Assembly (NCBI RefSeq): GCF_009870125.1
Contig: NC_046683.1
Coordinates: forward strand, 9,548,001 to 9,612,000
DNA length: 64,000 nt
Direction: 5' to 3'
From: Drosophila pseudoobscura
Taxonomy: Eukaryota > Arthropoda > Insecta > Diptera > Drosophilidae
The notes beneath the pieces were generated by a model. The model worked only from the letters and a program-made list of their open reading frames with translations, searched no databases and was not told where the DNA came from. Numbering within the stretch: position 1 is the first letter of the stretch; the number at the start of each line of letters is the position of its first letter. A program made the position numbers and the translations under genes. This document shows, one piece after another, positions 1 to 11,425 of the stretch.

Positions 1-2640
1 ATTAACATACAAAAAAAGATATAGATGATAATCTTTTTCACAAGATATTCATTCGTTTATGGGAAATTTTTACAGCAAATGAGTGGACTTTAATCCATTT
101 AATTACAGTGAAACAAGGCCTTATTCTTCAATAGGTATCCGTTCGCTTATGGGCATATTGCACAGGAAATAAAGGCATTTTGAATTCGCTTATAGGAATT
201 TTATTATTCGCGATGTCCTAGTGCAAGTTTTTGTATCAGAACTAGTCATATGCATTTTTTTAGAATAGGAATACAACTTTGTTGCTCTTTGCTCATCTGT
301 ATCTGTGCTTAAAAAAAAGGGCCGCCACCGCTATAAGACGCAATGTGGAGGGTCAGTCGGAAAGGTCACACATATAATGGAACGCGATTCGCTCAAAGAT
401 CCCCAGTATATAGAGGAAGAGACACAGATATAGATAACAGATATAGTTAGTTGCAAACCCGTATTAAAATACATACTATTTATGTACATATATAGAAAGT
501 ACAAAGTGAACGGATGCACATCGTCATCGTCATCTTTTGTCGTGAGAGAAACAAAATTTCATTCATAAGGCACTAAGGCCAGGGTAATGGAAATTCTGGT
601 TGGGACTGGGCTTTCTTACTGCTCTTATCCGCTCTCTCTCTCTCTCTACTTGTTCCCTCTATTTTGCTTTTGTTATCAGCGTTTTTTCTTTGTTTTCTAT
701 TTATTTATATTTTTTTTATTCTTGCAATTCATTTCTATTTTTATTATAATAAAACAATGTCGGAGGTTGTCGCGCCGCTCTCTGTCCGTATCGCTCGCCT
801 ACGATCTTCGATTTAGAATTATTTCAGATCTAAACCAAAAATAGGTCAAAAATTAAATTGAAATTAAAGAATATTTCAATCAAAAGTCAAAAAAAATCGG
901 CCCTACCGCAGGGGATTGTCTATTTATTTATGTATCTTTATCTGTATCTGTATCTATCGCGTTTGCATTCCAAAATCTGAAAGAAATCGCTGACAACTGC
1001 GAGAAAGGCTGACAATTGTGTGGAATGGGATTGGGAAGTGGAATTGGAATTGAAATTGCATTTGGAACTGAACTGAAAACTGAACTCGAAAAAAACTGAA
1101 ACTGAAACCAGAAACTGGTTTCCCTTTCCCAATCCGCAGCCATGTGCATTGTCTATAGATTCCAGTTGAGAAGGGGGAGGAGGGGGGGGCACAGATAATT
1201 AGATACGCAGATACTCGTTTATAAAATGCAGTTCAATGGATCGTAATTTTCAAACATAAACAGAAAGAGCGACAGACAACATTCACGGGGAACATTCTTA
1301 ACGTCTACGATCCTCGATCCTTAACTCTTTGCGATCTCGTGTCCTTTCGCTTATGGGAATTTTGTTGAATGAAGCCACGCGTATCCCAGAGATTGTATAG
1401 AAAATGTCTCAATAAAATCCATTTAAAAATGATTTCGCATTTCGGACATTAGGCATTCCGTTTCGTTGTAATTTTCATTTAATCTTTCCCGTTTCTTTGT
1501 TGTACATTTTCTTTTGTTTTTTTTTTTTGTATTTCTATCGCTTTGCACGCAATCCGCAAATCAGTGGAAATCATATACATGTAGATATAGAGATATGTGT
1601 GGATATAGTGTACGATACAGTGTTGTGTATAGCGAAGATCAACCTCTCTCTCGCTCTCCATTCCCCCAACTCTCCATTCATCATTCTTTCTCGCTCGCCT
1701 TCTCTATCTCTCTGTTTTCTCTATTAACAAATGCCTGAAAGTACTGAGTAGATTCTGATTTTTCTCTACTTATAGGAAAAACGGTGGCGGGCTCTATACG
1801 TTTCGAGGGGCAGTTTGTAGCCTTTCGCTTAGGGGAATTTTTAAGAGAGACAGTTTTCGGAGAGGTCCTGGGGATACCTGATGGAAAGTTTTTACTCTGT
1901 AGAGATCTATAGAAGATTTTCCAAGGCAGAGTCTTCGAAATAGATGGAAGATCTCTCTGGGCGAAAGATCAAAGAATCTCACCCCATCCAAAGGACTCCA
2001 TTTTAAACAAAGGATCAAATAGAAGTTTATTTGATTGTTGAGAGTATACCATATTCGTCTTTTCACTTCAATTTTTGTGCTCAAGTGTGTTTGTTTTTCT
2101 CTTTTTTTCTTGTTTTTTTTTTGTTTTTATTTCTTTTTCTCGCATTTTGCACTTGAACGACTTTCAATTGAAATGTGTATTTATGCAATCGGGGGCATGT
2201 GCCTACGAGTATATATGGTACTATATAAATGTATATAATGTACAACAGAACCCCCCTCTACGTCCACGCCCACCATTTCTCATCTCTCTTTCTTTTTGAT
2301 TTGTGTGCGCTTTTGCTTTGTTCGCTTGGCCCATAAACAAAGCAATTTACATGCAAACACACTCTACACTCTCCAACACAAGCCATCCCCATTGGGCCAG
2401 CAACGATTGAGAAATTGAAACATCAATCGACTGACAAAAAAAACCCAAACCAAAAGAAAAAGATCCCTTGAGGGAAATACAAGTAGAACCCAAAGAGGAT
2501 TTCATCTAAAATACGTTCTTTCTTTCAGTAGATTGAAACATATTTCTTTCACGAAAAAGCTTTCTGGTGGCTGTCACGCGTCATGCGGCACAGCCCATCG
2601 GTCGGGCTCCTTATTTATCTAAACACTTCATCACTAAACA
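1..2640. other. Noncoding stretch with a dispersed 18-bp motif
   Basis: No open frame here resembles a protein family; the frames present are short and made of simple sequence (T-rich, CT-rich). The visible structure is a set of dispersed, slightly diverged copies of TTCGCTTATGGGAATTTT (about 52, 142, 185, 1346 and 1824, with a further one near 8901). The recursive splice site just downstream suggests this stretch is intronic on the plus strand. That is inference. Confidence 0.5.
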
Positions 2641-2644
2641 AAAC

Positions 2645-2690
2645 TAACTGTTTCTCTTTCTCTTTTTTTTTTTGTCTTTTTAGGTAAGTT
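2645..2690 (+). promoter_or_regulatory. Recursive splice (ratchet) site 1
   Basis: A branch-point-like CTAAC (about 2645) is followed by about 30 nt of almost pure pyrimidine ending TTTTTAG, joined directly to GTAAGT, with the AG|GT junction at 2683/2684. A 3' splice site fused to a regenerated 5' splice site is the signature of zero-nucleotide exons that subdivide long Drosophila introns. It implies a long plus-strand intron crossing this position. The host gene is not visible; tlk is the simplest candidate. Confidence 0.65.
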
Positions 2691-2916
2691 TTCATGGCTT
2701 TGCGACAAAATGTATGTTAAAACTAGAAGGATTTGAGGCCTGTTTTGTAAGTAAGGAAAGGAGGAGAGTTCTACGATATGTGCATGATATTATTGAAGGT
2801 GATAGCTTTTTAAGAGCGGGCTATAGCCCTTTAAGAGTATTCTTAAGGACAATTGGGGTACTGGTTGTTGAGCAGAAAATTCCATCCAATCCAACAACAA
2901 AATACACAGTCTTTGT

Positions 2917-3290
2917 GCTTGCTACACCCTGTATTGGCTGTCGCTACACCCTGTATTGTCTGTCGCTAGACGCTGTTTTGTCTACACCCTGTATTGTCTG
3001 TCTCTACACCCTGTAGTGTCGGTCTCTACACCCTGTAGTGTCGGTCTCTACACCCTGTAGTGTCGGTCTCTACACCCTGTATGGTCTGTCGCTACCCGCT
3101 GTTTTGTCGGTCTCTACACCCTGTATTGTCGGTCTCTACACCCTGTAGTGTCCGTCTCTACACCCTGTAGTGTCCGTCTCTACACCCTGTTTTGTCTGTC
3201 TGTACACCCTGTTTTGTCTGTCTCTACATCCTGTTTTGTCGGTCTCTACACCCTGTGTTGTCCGTCTACACCCTGTACCCTTTCGCACTG
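2917..3290 (+). repeat. About 22-bp minisatellite (TCTACACCCTGTAGTGTCGG type)
   Basis: Roughly 17 tandem copies of a unit reading TCTACACCCTGTAGTGTCGG with variants (TATTGTCTGTCGC, TTTTGTCTGTC). Units are homogenised in patches, for example three near-identical copies around 3001-3070. Because the unit is close to 21-22 bp, all frames are intermittently open and give spurious Cys/Leu/Tyr-rich ORFs. Confidence 0.9.
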
Positions 3291-4015
3291 CAGAACAGTC
3301 CATGCAGACCCTCTCCACAGCTCCTGCTCCTCGAAGAATCGGTGGATGGGAGACCCCTTCTCGCTCCCCCACCTTTGGAAATTCCTTTCGCATTCCCCGC
3401 TTGTGCCGTCATTTGTAGTAGTTTTTGAAAAGTGTTCATTCAATTGCAAGTTACGATGACAAAAGTTGTCCAACTACTTGGCTTCCACCCCCCGCACCCT
3501 GTGCACCCCCATTTACACCCCATGCACAACCACCTCCAAGAATAGCCCCTAGCAACAGCAACAGCACCCTTTCTCTGTGTCTCTCTCCCTCTCTCTCTCT
3601 CTCTATGGATGATTCGAGAGTGGTACAGTATGCACTGCTTTGATTTCTCTCACGTTTCAACTAATTAATTTCTTTGACGACATCAAGAGCTAGTGTTTCA
3701 TTTGTGGTGATAATCAAGAGTTTTGACAGCTCAAAGTCCATACCAAGCCACCGCCTTTGATTCTCGCCTTTTGTTGAAAGTTCAAAATGCATTTTGCAAT
3801 GAAATAAAATACAATAATTGATGGGCAAACAAATTATAGAAGATAAGTCCAGTTCAGACCTCTTAACCCCTCTATAATATTGGGTTTCAGGCAATTTTCG
3901 CACAAAGTAATTGAATAATTGTCTGTGCCAGAGAATGGGCAGTGCTTTGCCTTTGGACAACTTTTGAGGAGAGACACCAAAGACTTTGGGGCAACAAGTT
4001 GCTGGACTGTGGCCC
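3291..4015. other. Noncoding; no recognised gene
   Basis: There are CT-rich simple sequences (about 3575-3605) and unique AT-rich DNA. A 99-codon minus-strand frame (3661-3960) has no family resemblance and no splice or codon evidence, so I do not call it. The 3' end of the kinase gene on the minus strand probably reaches the AATAAA (minus strand) at 4025-4020. Confidence 0.5.
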
Positions 4016-4019
4016 AGTG

Positions 4020-4025
4020 TTTATT
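4020..4025 (-). terminator. Poly(A) signal of the UMP-CMP kinase gene
   Basis: AATAAA on the minus strand lies 74 nt beyond the stop codon of the kinase ORF, the expected place for a short Drosophila 3' UTR. Confidence 0.6.
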
Positions 4026-4098
4026 TCATTAGGTTTCTGCCATTTAATTTGAAATGCTTTTAGGTACAGGTAAGGCCTAATCGAACGGCCAAAAGCGA

Positions 4099-4695
4099 CT
4101 AAAAACCGCTGGCCAAGAAAGCGCTCTCCACCTGGGAGAACACCTGATCGGCATCGGGGCCCGCATCGATGGTCTTTATCTGGCCAGTGCCCTGAAAGTA
4201 TTGGATGATGGGCAGCGAATGCTTGTTGTAGGTCTGAATGCGCTTCTTCAGAGTCTCCAGATTGTCGTCGATGCGCCCGGAGCCGTTTAGGCCGCGTTTC
4301 AGGCAGCGCTTAACGCAGTCCTCCTCAGTGCAATCGAAGAACAGGACAAACTGCATGTCCACCTTCGAGGACATGCGACGATTCCAGCCATCCAGATTGT
4401 CCTGATTGCGGGGAAAGCCATCGATGAGGAACATCGAGTTCCCGGAGCTCTTAATCGCCTTCTCCAGCAGCGAACAAGTCACATCCACGGGCAGAATTTT
4501 CCCGTCGCGCATGTGCTCCTCGATCATCGTCCCGTACTGTGAGCCCTCGCGCGAGCCCTCCTCCCGCAACAGATCGCCCGTGGACAGGTGCGTGAAGCGG
4601 AATCGATCGGCGATTCTCGAGCACTGGGTACCCTTGCCAGCCCCTGGGCCGCCAAGGACGAAGACAACCTTGGCTTTGGTCGCGAAACTGCTCAT
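4099..4695 (-). CDS. Dak1: UMP-CMP kinase (nucleoside monophosphate kinase)
   Basis: This 198-residue protein, if started at the internal Met at 4695, is close in length to animal cytosolic UMP-CMP kinases (about 196 aa). It transfers phosphate from ATP to UMP/CMP (and dCMP) in pyrimidine nucleotide synthesis. The P-loop GGPGAGKGTQ is at residues 15-24. Then come an NMP-binding helix (LSTGDLLREE), the DGFPRNQDN motif, and a LID segment RGLNGSGRIDDN with conserved arginines. The frame is open upstream to 5004 (301 aa). An intermediate Met at 4818 would add a basic, hydroxylated, acid-poor stretch (Arg/Gln-rich, few acidic residues) that could be a mitochondrial presequence. The gene is a single exon here: either the normal structure or a retrocopy. 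A Tc1-like element begins 42 bp upstream of the extended ORF. Family certain, exact start not. Confidence 0.93.
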   Translation of the reverse strand: MSSFATKAKVVFVLGGPGAGKGTQCSRIADRFRFTHLSTGDLLREEGSREGSQYGTMIEEHMRDGKILPVDVTCSLLEKAIKSSGNSMFLIDGFPRNQDNLDGWNRRMSSKVDMQFVLFFDCTEEDCVKRCLKRGLNGSGRIDDNLETLKKRIQTYNKHSLPIIQYFQGTGQIKTIDAGPDADQVFSQVESAFLASGF

Positions 4696-5045
4696 AATTC
4701 CGTTCGAATAGTGTTGGAAAATGTGGTCGAGTTGTTGAATTGTTGCCTGACGTTGACGAAACAGTAAAGAAACTGTTTGAAAGTTATTCCATTGACTCCC
4801 CAAACTACAGGATAGCATTCGTTCCAATGGGTGTTTTTCAACACTAATGTAATATGTGACTACTTTAATAATAACACTGGCACGTCTGTGCCGTTTGACT
4901 TCGGTTTTAAGAATATCTTTATTGAATTTATTCTTTATTCTTATAACCTCGGTTCGGCTGATCGAACCGCGGATCGGCTTCATACATATTTGTATTATCA
5001 GCATAATCGAGAGGCCAAGACCTTAGCAAGAGTGTACCCTCAATA

Positions 5046-6445
5046 CAGTATGTCAAGAAACTCTTTACACACTGAAAATAAATTAAATTTTTTGACTTTG
5101 GATAAGAAAAAAGAAAAGAAAACTTTGGATAAATAATACCTTTGGTTCAAATTTATCAAATTTTTTAAATTCATAACCATTCAGGGATTAATTATAAAGT
5201 AGTTAGTGAAAAAAGAATAACAAAACTATAAATAGGTAACTTAAAAAATAACAAAAACAATGATTACCTATTTTTGACACTTTCAAGAAACTTTTTACAC
5301 ATTTCGTTTTCGAGCTCTGTTTTGTTCTGTTCTTAGAAAAAAAGGGACTTTACCGTAATCTATGCTTTTGGCGTTGCTCAGTGCTGCTCTATTTTTGCAT
5401 TGACTTTGATTTGGTTGCGAAATTTTGACCGGTGCACATCTACAGACTAACTTTCTGAAATTTTTAAAATGCCTGGCAAAAGACTAAGCTTTGACGTTGT
5501 CCAATTGATTGGGCAAATCTGTTGCAGACATGGTAGACATGTTTTCAGTATCAAGGAAAACAATTGCCAATGTCCTAAGTCGCGCGAAGAACGAAGGGAG
5601 ACTGGAAACAAAATCTGGCGGTGGCCGTAAAAGGAAGACCGCATAATCATGAGGAAAATTAATCCGAATCCGCAAATATCGGTCAGGACTCTGGCCAAGG
5701 AACTTGACGAAGAACTTGACTTGGTTGTTTCAGACGAAACAGTACGCCAGGTTATTCTACGCCATAAATACTCTTCCAGAGTGGCACGAAAGCGCTTCAC
5801 TTTCGCTGTTAACATGATCAGTAAGCCGGCAGAGTATTGGGATGACGTCATATTTTGCGATGAAACAAAAATGATGCTTTATTACAATGATGGTCCGACC
5901 ATAGTATGGCGCAAGCAGTTAACAGCTTTAGATAACCGAAACATCTTTCCGACTGTAATGTTTGGAAAACTTTCGGTTATGATTTGGGGGTGCATCTCTA
6001 GCCGAGGAGTGGGAAATATTGCATTTATTGAGAACACAATGGATGCCAAACAGTACCTCCATTTTTTAAAAACAAATTTCAAAAGCAGTGCGGAGGAATT
6101 TGGTCTCATTACGAACAATAGGGCCAAATTCAAGTTTTATCAAGACAATAATCCCAAAACATAAAGAGTCCTATGTGAGAGCTTGGCTGCTTTACAACTG
6201 TGGAAAAGTTATGGATGCACCACTCCAGAGTCCCGATCTTAGCCCCATTGAAAATTTGTGGGCCTACTTGAAGCAGAAAGTGGGAAAAGACAGCCCAAAA
6301 ACCGCAATCAGCTCAAAGAATTCATACTGGAAGAGTGGCAAAAGATTCCATTTGAGTATGACCTACAAAAACTGATAAATTCGATGAAAAAACGGCTCCA
6401 GCATGTAGTCAATGCTAAGGGAGGACATACCAAATATTAAAATAA
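5046..6445 (+). mobile_element. Degenerate Tc1-like (IR/DR) DNA transposon
   Basis: A TA dinucleotide (5044-5045) is followed by CAGTATGTC, the usual CAGT terminus of Tc1 elements. The 18-mer CAAGAAACTCTTTACACA (5054-5071) recurs as CAAGAAACTTTTTACACA at 5284-5301, about 230 bp inside. This is the paired direct-repeat layout of IR/DR Tc1 transposons. A broken transposase gene follows. I see no matching inverted copy on the right, so the 3' terminal repeat looks lost or too diverged, and the right boundary is approximate. Confidence 0.85.
5469..6440 (+). pseudogene. Tc1-like DDE transposase pseudogene
   Basis: The pieces lie in order but in different frames. An N-terminal start (ATG at 5469) is followed after a shift by a helix-turn-helix segment (SVSRKTIANVLSRAK, about 5540-5600) and a basic GGGRKRK stretch that ends in TAA at 5644-5646. 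The catalytic core runs from 5649, with the first Asp in FCDETK and the second in YQDNNPK. A one-base A insertion near 6160 shifts the frame before LQSPDLSPIENLWAYLK, which holds the catalytic Glu (DD34E-type spacing). Another shift near 6300 precedes the C-terminus ending at 6438-6440. Part of the core between RVARKRF and FAVNMISK also looks deleted compared with the family. It cannot make an active enzyme as it stands. Confidence 0.9.
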
Positions 6446-9400
6446 GTTAAAAATATTAAATAACTATTGACTATTACTAAATACAAGGGAAATTTTATTA
6501 GGAAAACGAAAAAAAAAAATCGAAAATCCAGAAATTCTTGTGGCATTTCTTTTCTATTTTTCCCCGCTGCCTCTGCCACGCGTTCTCTCCTCTCCTCCTT
6601 TCTTTGGCTTTTTTGAATGTCATTTCCTCTTTTTTTGTATCTGTGGCTTTGACATTTCGTCAATTTAAGGCTCCTCCATCATCCCCCCACCACCTCAATT
6701 TAATTTGGTTCCTTCTTTTCTATAAATATGGGAATTTTCGTGGAAAATATAAGTACAGTGAAAGTCCGCTTTGAGGGAAGGCAGGAGCCTGAATGGATAG
6801 TCTAGGGAGAGGGAAAGGGAGAGGCTTGGGTGGCGGTGCCTTCTGTGTATTGACATTTACTTACATAATATTGTACGCCGCACACACCCACACACACATG
6901 CTCATTAATTATTTGACAGGGTGACCCGAGTGTAGCGAAAGACAAGAGCGAGAAAGAGAGAGAGAGAGAGGGAGAGGAAAAAAAAGGAGAGCAGGTTGCG
7001 CACCCACGGATGCGATGCCCAAGCGGCGGCGGCAAAAAGGGAGAAGAAGAAGTGAAATCAAAGGAGGAGAAGGAGCAGCAACAGTCACCTGTCCAACACT
7101 AGAAGAAGAGGAGGAGGAGACAAGAAGGTGGCAAGAGGTGAAGGACAACCAGGAGGTGGTTAAGGTGGAGCAGTAGGAGGACAACTGTTGGATAAGTAGG
7201 AGAAGAAGCAGGGGGGATACAGAAGTGAGAGCAGGAGAAAGGAGAGGCAGAAGAGGAGGGGAGAAGGGAGAGTCAGAAAAAGACAGAAGCTGACGGGGAA
7301 AGCAGAGGTGCGAGAAGGAGAAGGGAGAAGCATAAGTAGGCGAAGAAGAACTGAGAAGCAGAAGTGGGAGTAGCAGAAGTGGCACAAGTAAAAGTGGGAT
7401 AAGAACATGGCAAAGGAGGAGTGGCAGTGCGACGTGTCTATTGAGGAGGAACAGCAGAATGGAGGATAAGGAACATCCGCTGTGGGAGAATAAATTCAGG
7501 AGGAGGCAGGAGGTGTGGCTAATGCAGCCCTTCCTCAGCTGCCGACATCCGACCGGCAGTGCAATAAGTTTTCTCTCCTTCTCTCAATTAGCGCTCGCCC
7601 CCACCCCCACCCTCAAAAAGGATGCAAAAAGCTGTGTTTAGGGGGCAGGAAAAAGCCAAGTACAGGAAAGCAAGTAAAAGGAGAGCGCTCATGGGGGATT
7701 ATTCGATTATTAGAAAAATGTGTGAAAGCACTGGCAGAAAATTTAAGTACAATTTCCATTGGATTTTCAGTATTTAAAAGATACCAGATACTAGAATATT
7801 ATTTAAGCATCAAATATCTTTCAGTGAAAATTCTAAATACCAATTAAATACAAATAAATGGCAAAAATGCTACAATTAATAAATACTAAGCAAAAATACT
7901 TATTAAATCGGAAAATTCCTTTTAAAAATACTAAAACTTTTTTTTAAAAAACTCTGAAATTCATTTTAAAAAAATTAAAAATCCTGTTTAAAAAAATAAT
8001 AAAACTATTTTTTTTTTAATATATATAAAATTGGTTTTTATTTAATACTCTTTAAATAAAAAATTCTTGACTTCGTGTTTAAAAAATACCAAAATTCTTG
8101 TTAAGAATTAACTTAAATTCATTTTTTTAATACTGAAATTTTTTTTAATAAATGCCCAAATTCTTTATACAAAAAAAACTACAAATCGTAAAAACATACT
8201 TAATTTCTTTTTTGAAAAGTACTAAAATACGTTTTGAAAAATACTAAAATTCTTAAACAAAAATACTAAAAGAAAAGACTTACCAAATAACCCAGAAAAT
8301 GTCAGACAAAAAAAACTTTTTCCCCTAAAACGAAAGTAAAATACCAGGACAAATCAGAGGGAGAGAGAACGAGAGAGGTAGAGAGAGAGAGAGGTAGCGA
8401 GGGGCTTTCCATTTAATACAACTAATACGACACCACACCCCCAAAGTGTCCAGCGACCCTCTGACACGTCTACGCCAGGGAGACCCCCCGTCATTATCTC
8501 TCATTTCTCTGCCTTCTGCCTTTCTACCTTCCTCGCTCCCTTTCTGCCCATGTATCCCCGCCCCACAGTAGTCATTGGCTATGTAAACTCAATCAGTTGT
8601 TTGCTGTTTTTACGACACACAACAAAGACGGATCCAGAACAGAGAGTGGCAAAAATGACGAAGAAAATCGAATCCCAGAAAAGGCACCACTCTTCGTCCT
8701 GTGGCACAGGGCACGCCCTTTGGGGCATGCCTTTTCTGTATATTATATTTTGTTTGTTTGTTTGTTTGTATATCTTAAGCTGCTGCAGATGGTGCCCCAT
8801 GGTGGCTGGTGCCCGTTGCTTTTGGCATCGAGATGTCATTGTTGTCATCACCATCTCATCTGCAGAGGATACCCTTTCGTTTGTGACGAATACAGCCGCT
8901 TGCTTATGGGATATTTTCACAGCGAATACGGTCTAGGGGCTGGGCTCAAACCAAATACATGCCGTGTGAGTGATCACTCGCTGGGCACGACCGAAGCCTC
9001 TTCGGTGTTGAGGGTTCGGCTTAAGGGCTTAGAGTATCTGAAAGTCGTGTAATGCTTTGTGGCGTTTGCTCTTATTCGATGCTGATATGGAACGACTCTG
9101 CATATCTTTACCGTTACGTTTGGCTTTGTTTCCTTTCTGTTGTTGTTCTTGCGATGGGGGGGTGGAGTGGAATGGAGTGGAGTGGAAAATTATGCACGCG
9201 TTATGCTCGTTTCTGCGCTGTCCGTTACTCTTCTGCTCTCTTGTTTGTTGCTCTTCGACTTGTTGGTGTTGTTGGGCTTTTTGGAATACACTCGTATGTG
9301 CTGGTATTTTGGGTTCTGCCATGCAATATTCCCTCTGTACTGATGGAGGGGGTGGAGGGGGGGGTCTGTGAAATATCATTTGTATCTTTCTCTCTCACAG

Positions 9401-9850
9401 GCAGGTGTTCCGCCTGCTTCCAGCCATGTCTTTGGGCTCCTTTTTCCGCTGCTCCCTTTGGGCTCCTGTCACCTCTCCTCTCCCTTTTGCACTCTTCCAG
9501 CTGTCCCACCTGTCCCTTTGCCTGTCCCCACCGCCCCTCCTTCCACACTTTTGCACTTAATTGGAAACGAGTTCCATTTTGGTTTCACTTGACGTATACT
9601 TAATAAGTAGCACATACGCCGCATGGGCAAGCCGCAAAAGAACAGACAAAAAGAGGGAGAGGTAGAGAGAGATAGGGAAAAGGGACAGGGCAGAGAGAGA
9701 GAGAGAGAGAGGGAGAGGGAGAGAGCAGTAGGGAACAATGGAAAGAAATGCCTCCCGGAGGATGTCTGCGGAGGAGTGATTGCTGATGGATGGTTGGACG
9801 GATGGTTGGATGGGATGTGCTCTCACTCTCTCTCTCTCTGTGGTTTTGTC
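6446..9850. other. Noncoding, low-complexity DNA
   Basis: GA-rich purine tract on the plus strand at about 6940-7480 ((GA)n at 6953-6972), AT-rich runs at 7740-8320 made of near-repeats of AAATACTAAAATTC, and (GAGA)n at about 8365-8400. A sixth copy of the GCTTATGGGA motif lies near 8901. Open frames here are by-products of biased composition; none shows domain features. Confidence 0.6.
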
Positions 9851-9854
9851 GGTT

Positions 9855-9901
9855 CCCCCCTCCTCCTCCTCCTCCTCCTCCTCCTCCTCCTCCTCCTCCT
9901 C

Positions 9902-9936
<35 letters not shown>

Positions 9937-9937
9937 C
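9855..9937 (+). repeat. (CCT)n microsatellite ending in a C13 tract
   Basis: About 22 uninterrupted CCT units (9859-9925) run into a homopolymer of 13 C. The repeat is pure, so it is probably young and variable in length. Confidence 0.97.
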
Positions 9938-10439
9938 TCAAAAGGTGTCTGTCTGTCTTCCCCCCTCGCTCACCGCTGGCTCCACTCTCTGCGGTGTGTG
10001 TGGGCGTGGCTGCACTTTGGCTTTTGGCAAAAATTTTCAGTTGAAGAAAATTTGATATTTAATGGGGAAATACGCGTAGCCTGAAGATCCAGAGGGAAGG
10101 AGAGAGAGAAGAAAGCTTAGAGAAAATCCTTATGTTCGTTTTTTCTTTCCTTTCTTCTTCCTTTTTTGGTCGTTCTTTTTCTTCTTGCCCCCACTTTGCG
10201 CGTTTCTCTCTGTTTTCTCTTCGTATTATCTCTGTTTTCTTTTATTCTCTACCCATTATTATCCTTTGTTGTTTTTCTTTTCTTCTTTATTTGAAGAAGA
10301 GCCCCTTCGATTTGCCTTGACTTCCTTGATTCCTTCTTCACTCTTCATCCTGAGGTTTTGGGCGCTTCCACTTTGCGGTTCTTTATTCTTCTTCGTCTCC
10401 TTTCTCTGCTTTCTGCTTCTTTCTTCTTCTCTCGTACTT

Positions 10440-11425
10440 TATTGATCAGTTTAGCCTTCTTTCAGGCCTTCTTTCAGCCCTCCTTTCAGCCTTCTTTCAG
10501 GCATACTTTCAGGCCTCCTTTCAGGCCTTCTTTCAGCCCTTCTTTCAGCCTTTTTTCCATCTTTCTTTCTGGCTTCTTTCAGCCTCCCTTCGATCCTTCT
10601 TTCAAGCCTTCTTTCAGGCCTTCTTTCAGCCTTTATTCAACCTTTCTTTCATCTTTTTTTCAGCTCTTCTTTCAGCCTCCGTTCAGCCTTTTTTCAACCT
10701 TACCTTCAGCCTTCTTTCGGCTCTTCTTTCTGGCTTTTTTCAGCCTCCCTTTGACCATTCCTTTAGGCTTCTTTCAGTCCTTCTTTAAGCCCTCCTTTCA
10801 GCCTTCTTCCAGCCTATTTCCAACCTTTCTTTCGGCCTTTCTTTCAGTCCTTCTTTCAGGTCTCCTTTCAGCCCTCCTCTCAGCCTTCTTTCAGCCTTTT
10901 TTTCAATCTTTCTTTCTGGCTTCTTTCAGCCTCACATCGATCCTTCTTTCAGGCCTTCGTTCAGCCTTTATTCAACCTTTCTTTCATCTTTTTTCCAGCT
11001 CTTCTTTCTGCCTCCGTTCAGCCTTTTTTCAACCTTACCTTCAGCCTTCTTTCGGCTCTTCTTTCTGGCTTCTTTCAGCCTTTTTTAGCCTCCCTTTGAC
11101 CATTCTTTTAGGCTTCTTTCAGTCCTTCTTTAAGCCCTCCTTTCAGCCTTCTTTCAGGTCGCCTTCTTCAGCCTTTTTTCAATCTTTCTTTCTGGCTTCT
11201 TTCAGCTTCCCTTCGATCCTTCTTTAAAGACTTCTGTCAGCCCTCCTTTCAGCATTCTTTCAGCCCTTCTTTCAGCCTTTATTCAACCTTTCTTCATCTT
11301 TTTTTCAGCCCTCCTTTCAGCCTTCTTCCAGCCTGTTTCCAACCTTCCTTTCGGCCTATCTTTCAGCCTTCTTTCTGCCTCCCTTTGGCCCTTCTTTCAG
11401 CCCTCTTTTCTGCCTTCATTTCACT
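10440..11425 (+). repeat. About 1-kb CCTTCTTTCAG minisatellite
   Basis: Eighty or more degenerate copies of an 11-13 bp unit CCTTCTTTCAG(G/C), with larger duplicated blocks: the segment around 10560-10780 is echoed at 10910-11130 and again near 11180. The long frame across it (10358-11227, Phe/Ser/Leu-rich) is a consequence of the repeat. Each unit resembles a polypyrimidine tract plus AG, i.e. serial 3'-splice-site-like sequences. Confidence 0.92.

Noticed and set aside
2917..3290. CRISPR-like regular repeats
   Set aside because: Units are directly tandem with no unique spacers, and the DNA is eukaryotic; it is a minisatellite.
3661..3960. 99-codon minus-strand frame downstream of the kinase
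   Set aside because: No recognisable domain, no splice support and no neighbouring promoter; consistent with a chance frame.
10358..11227. 289-codon plus-strand frame
   Set aside because: It is generated wholly by the CCTTCTTTCAG minisatellite (Phe/Ser/Leu repeats), with no domain and no start or promoter support.
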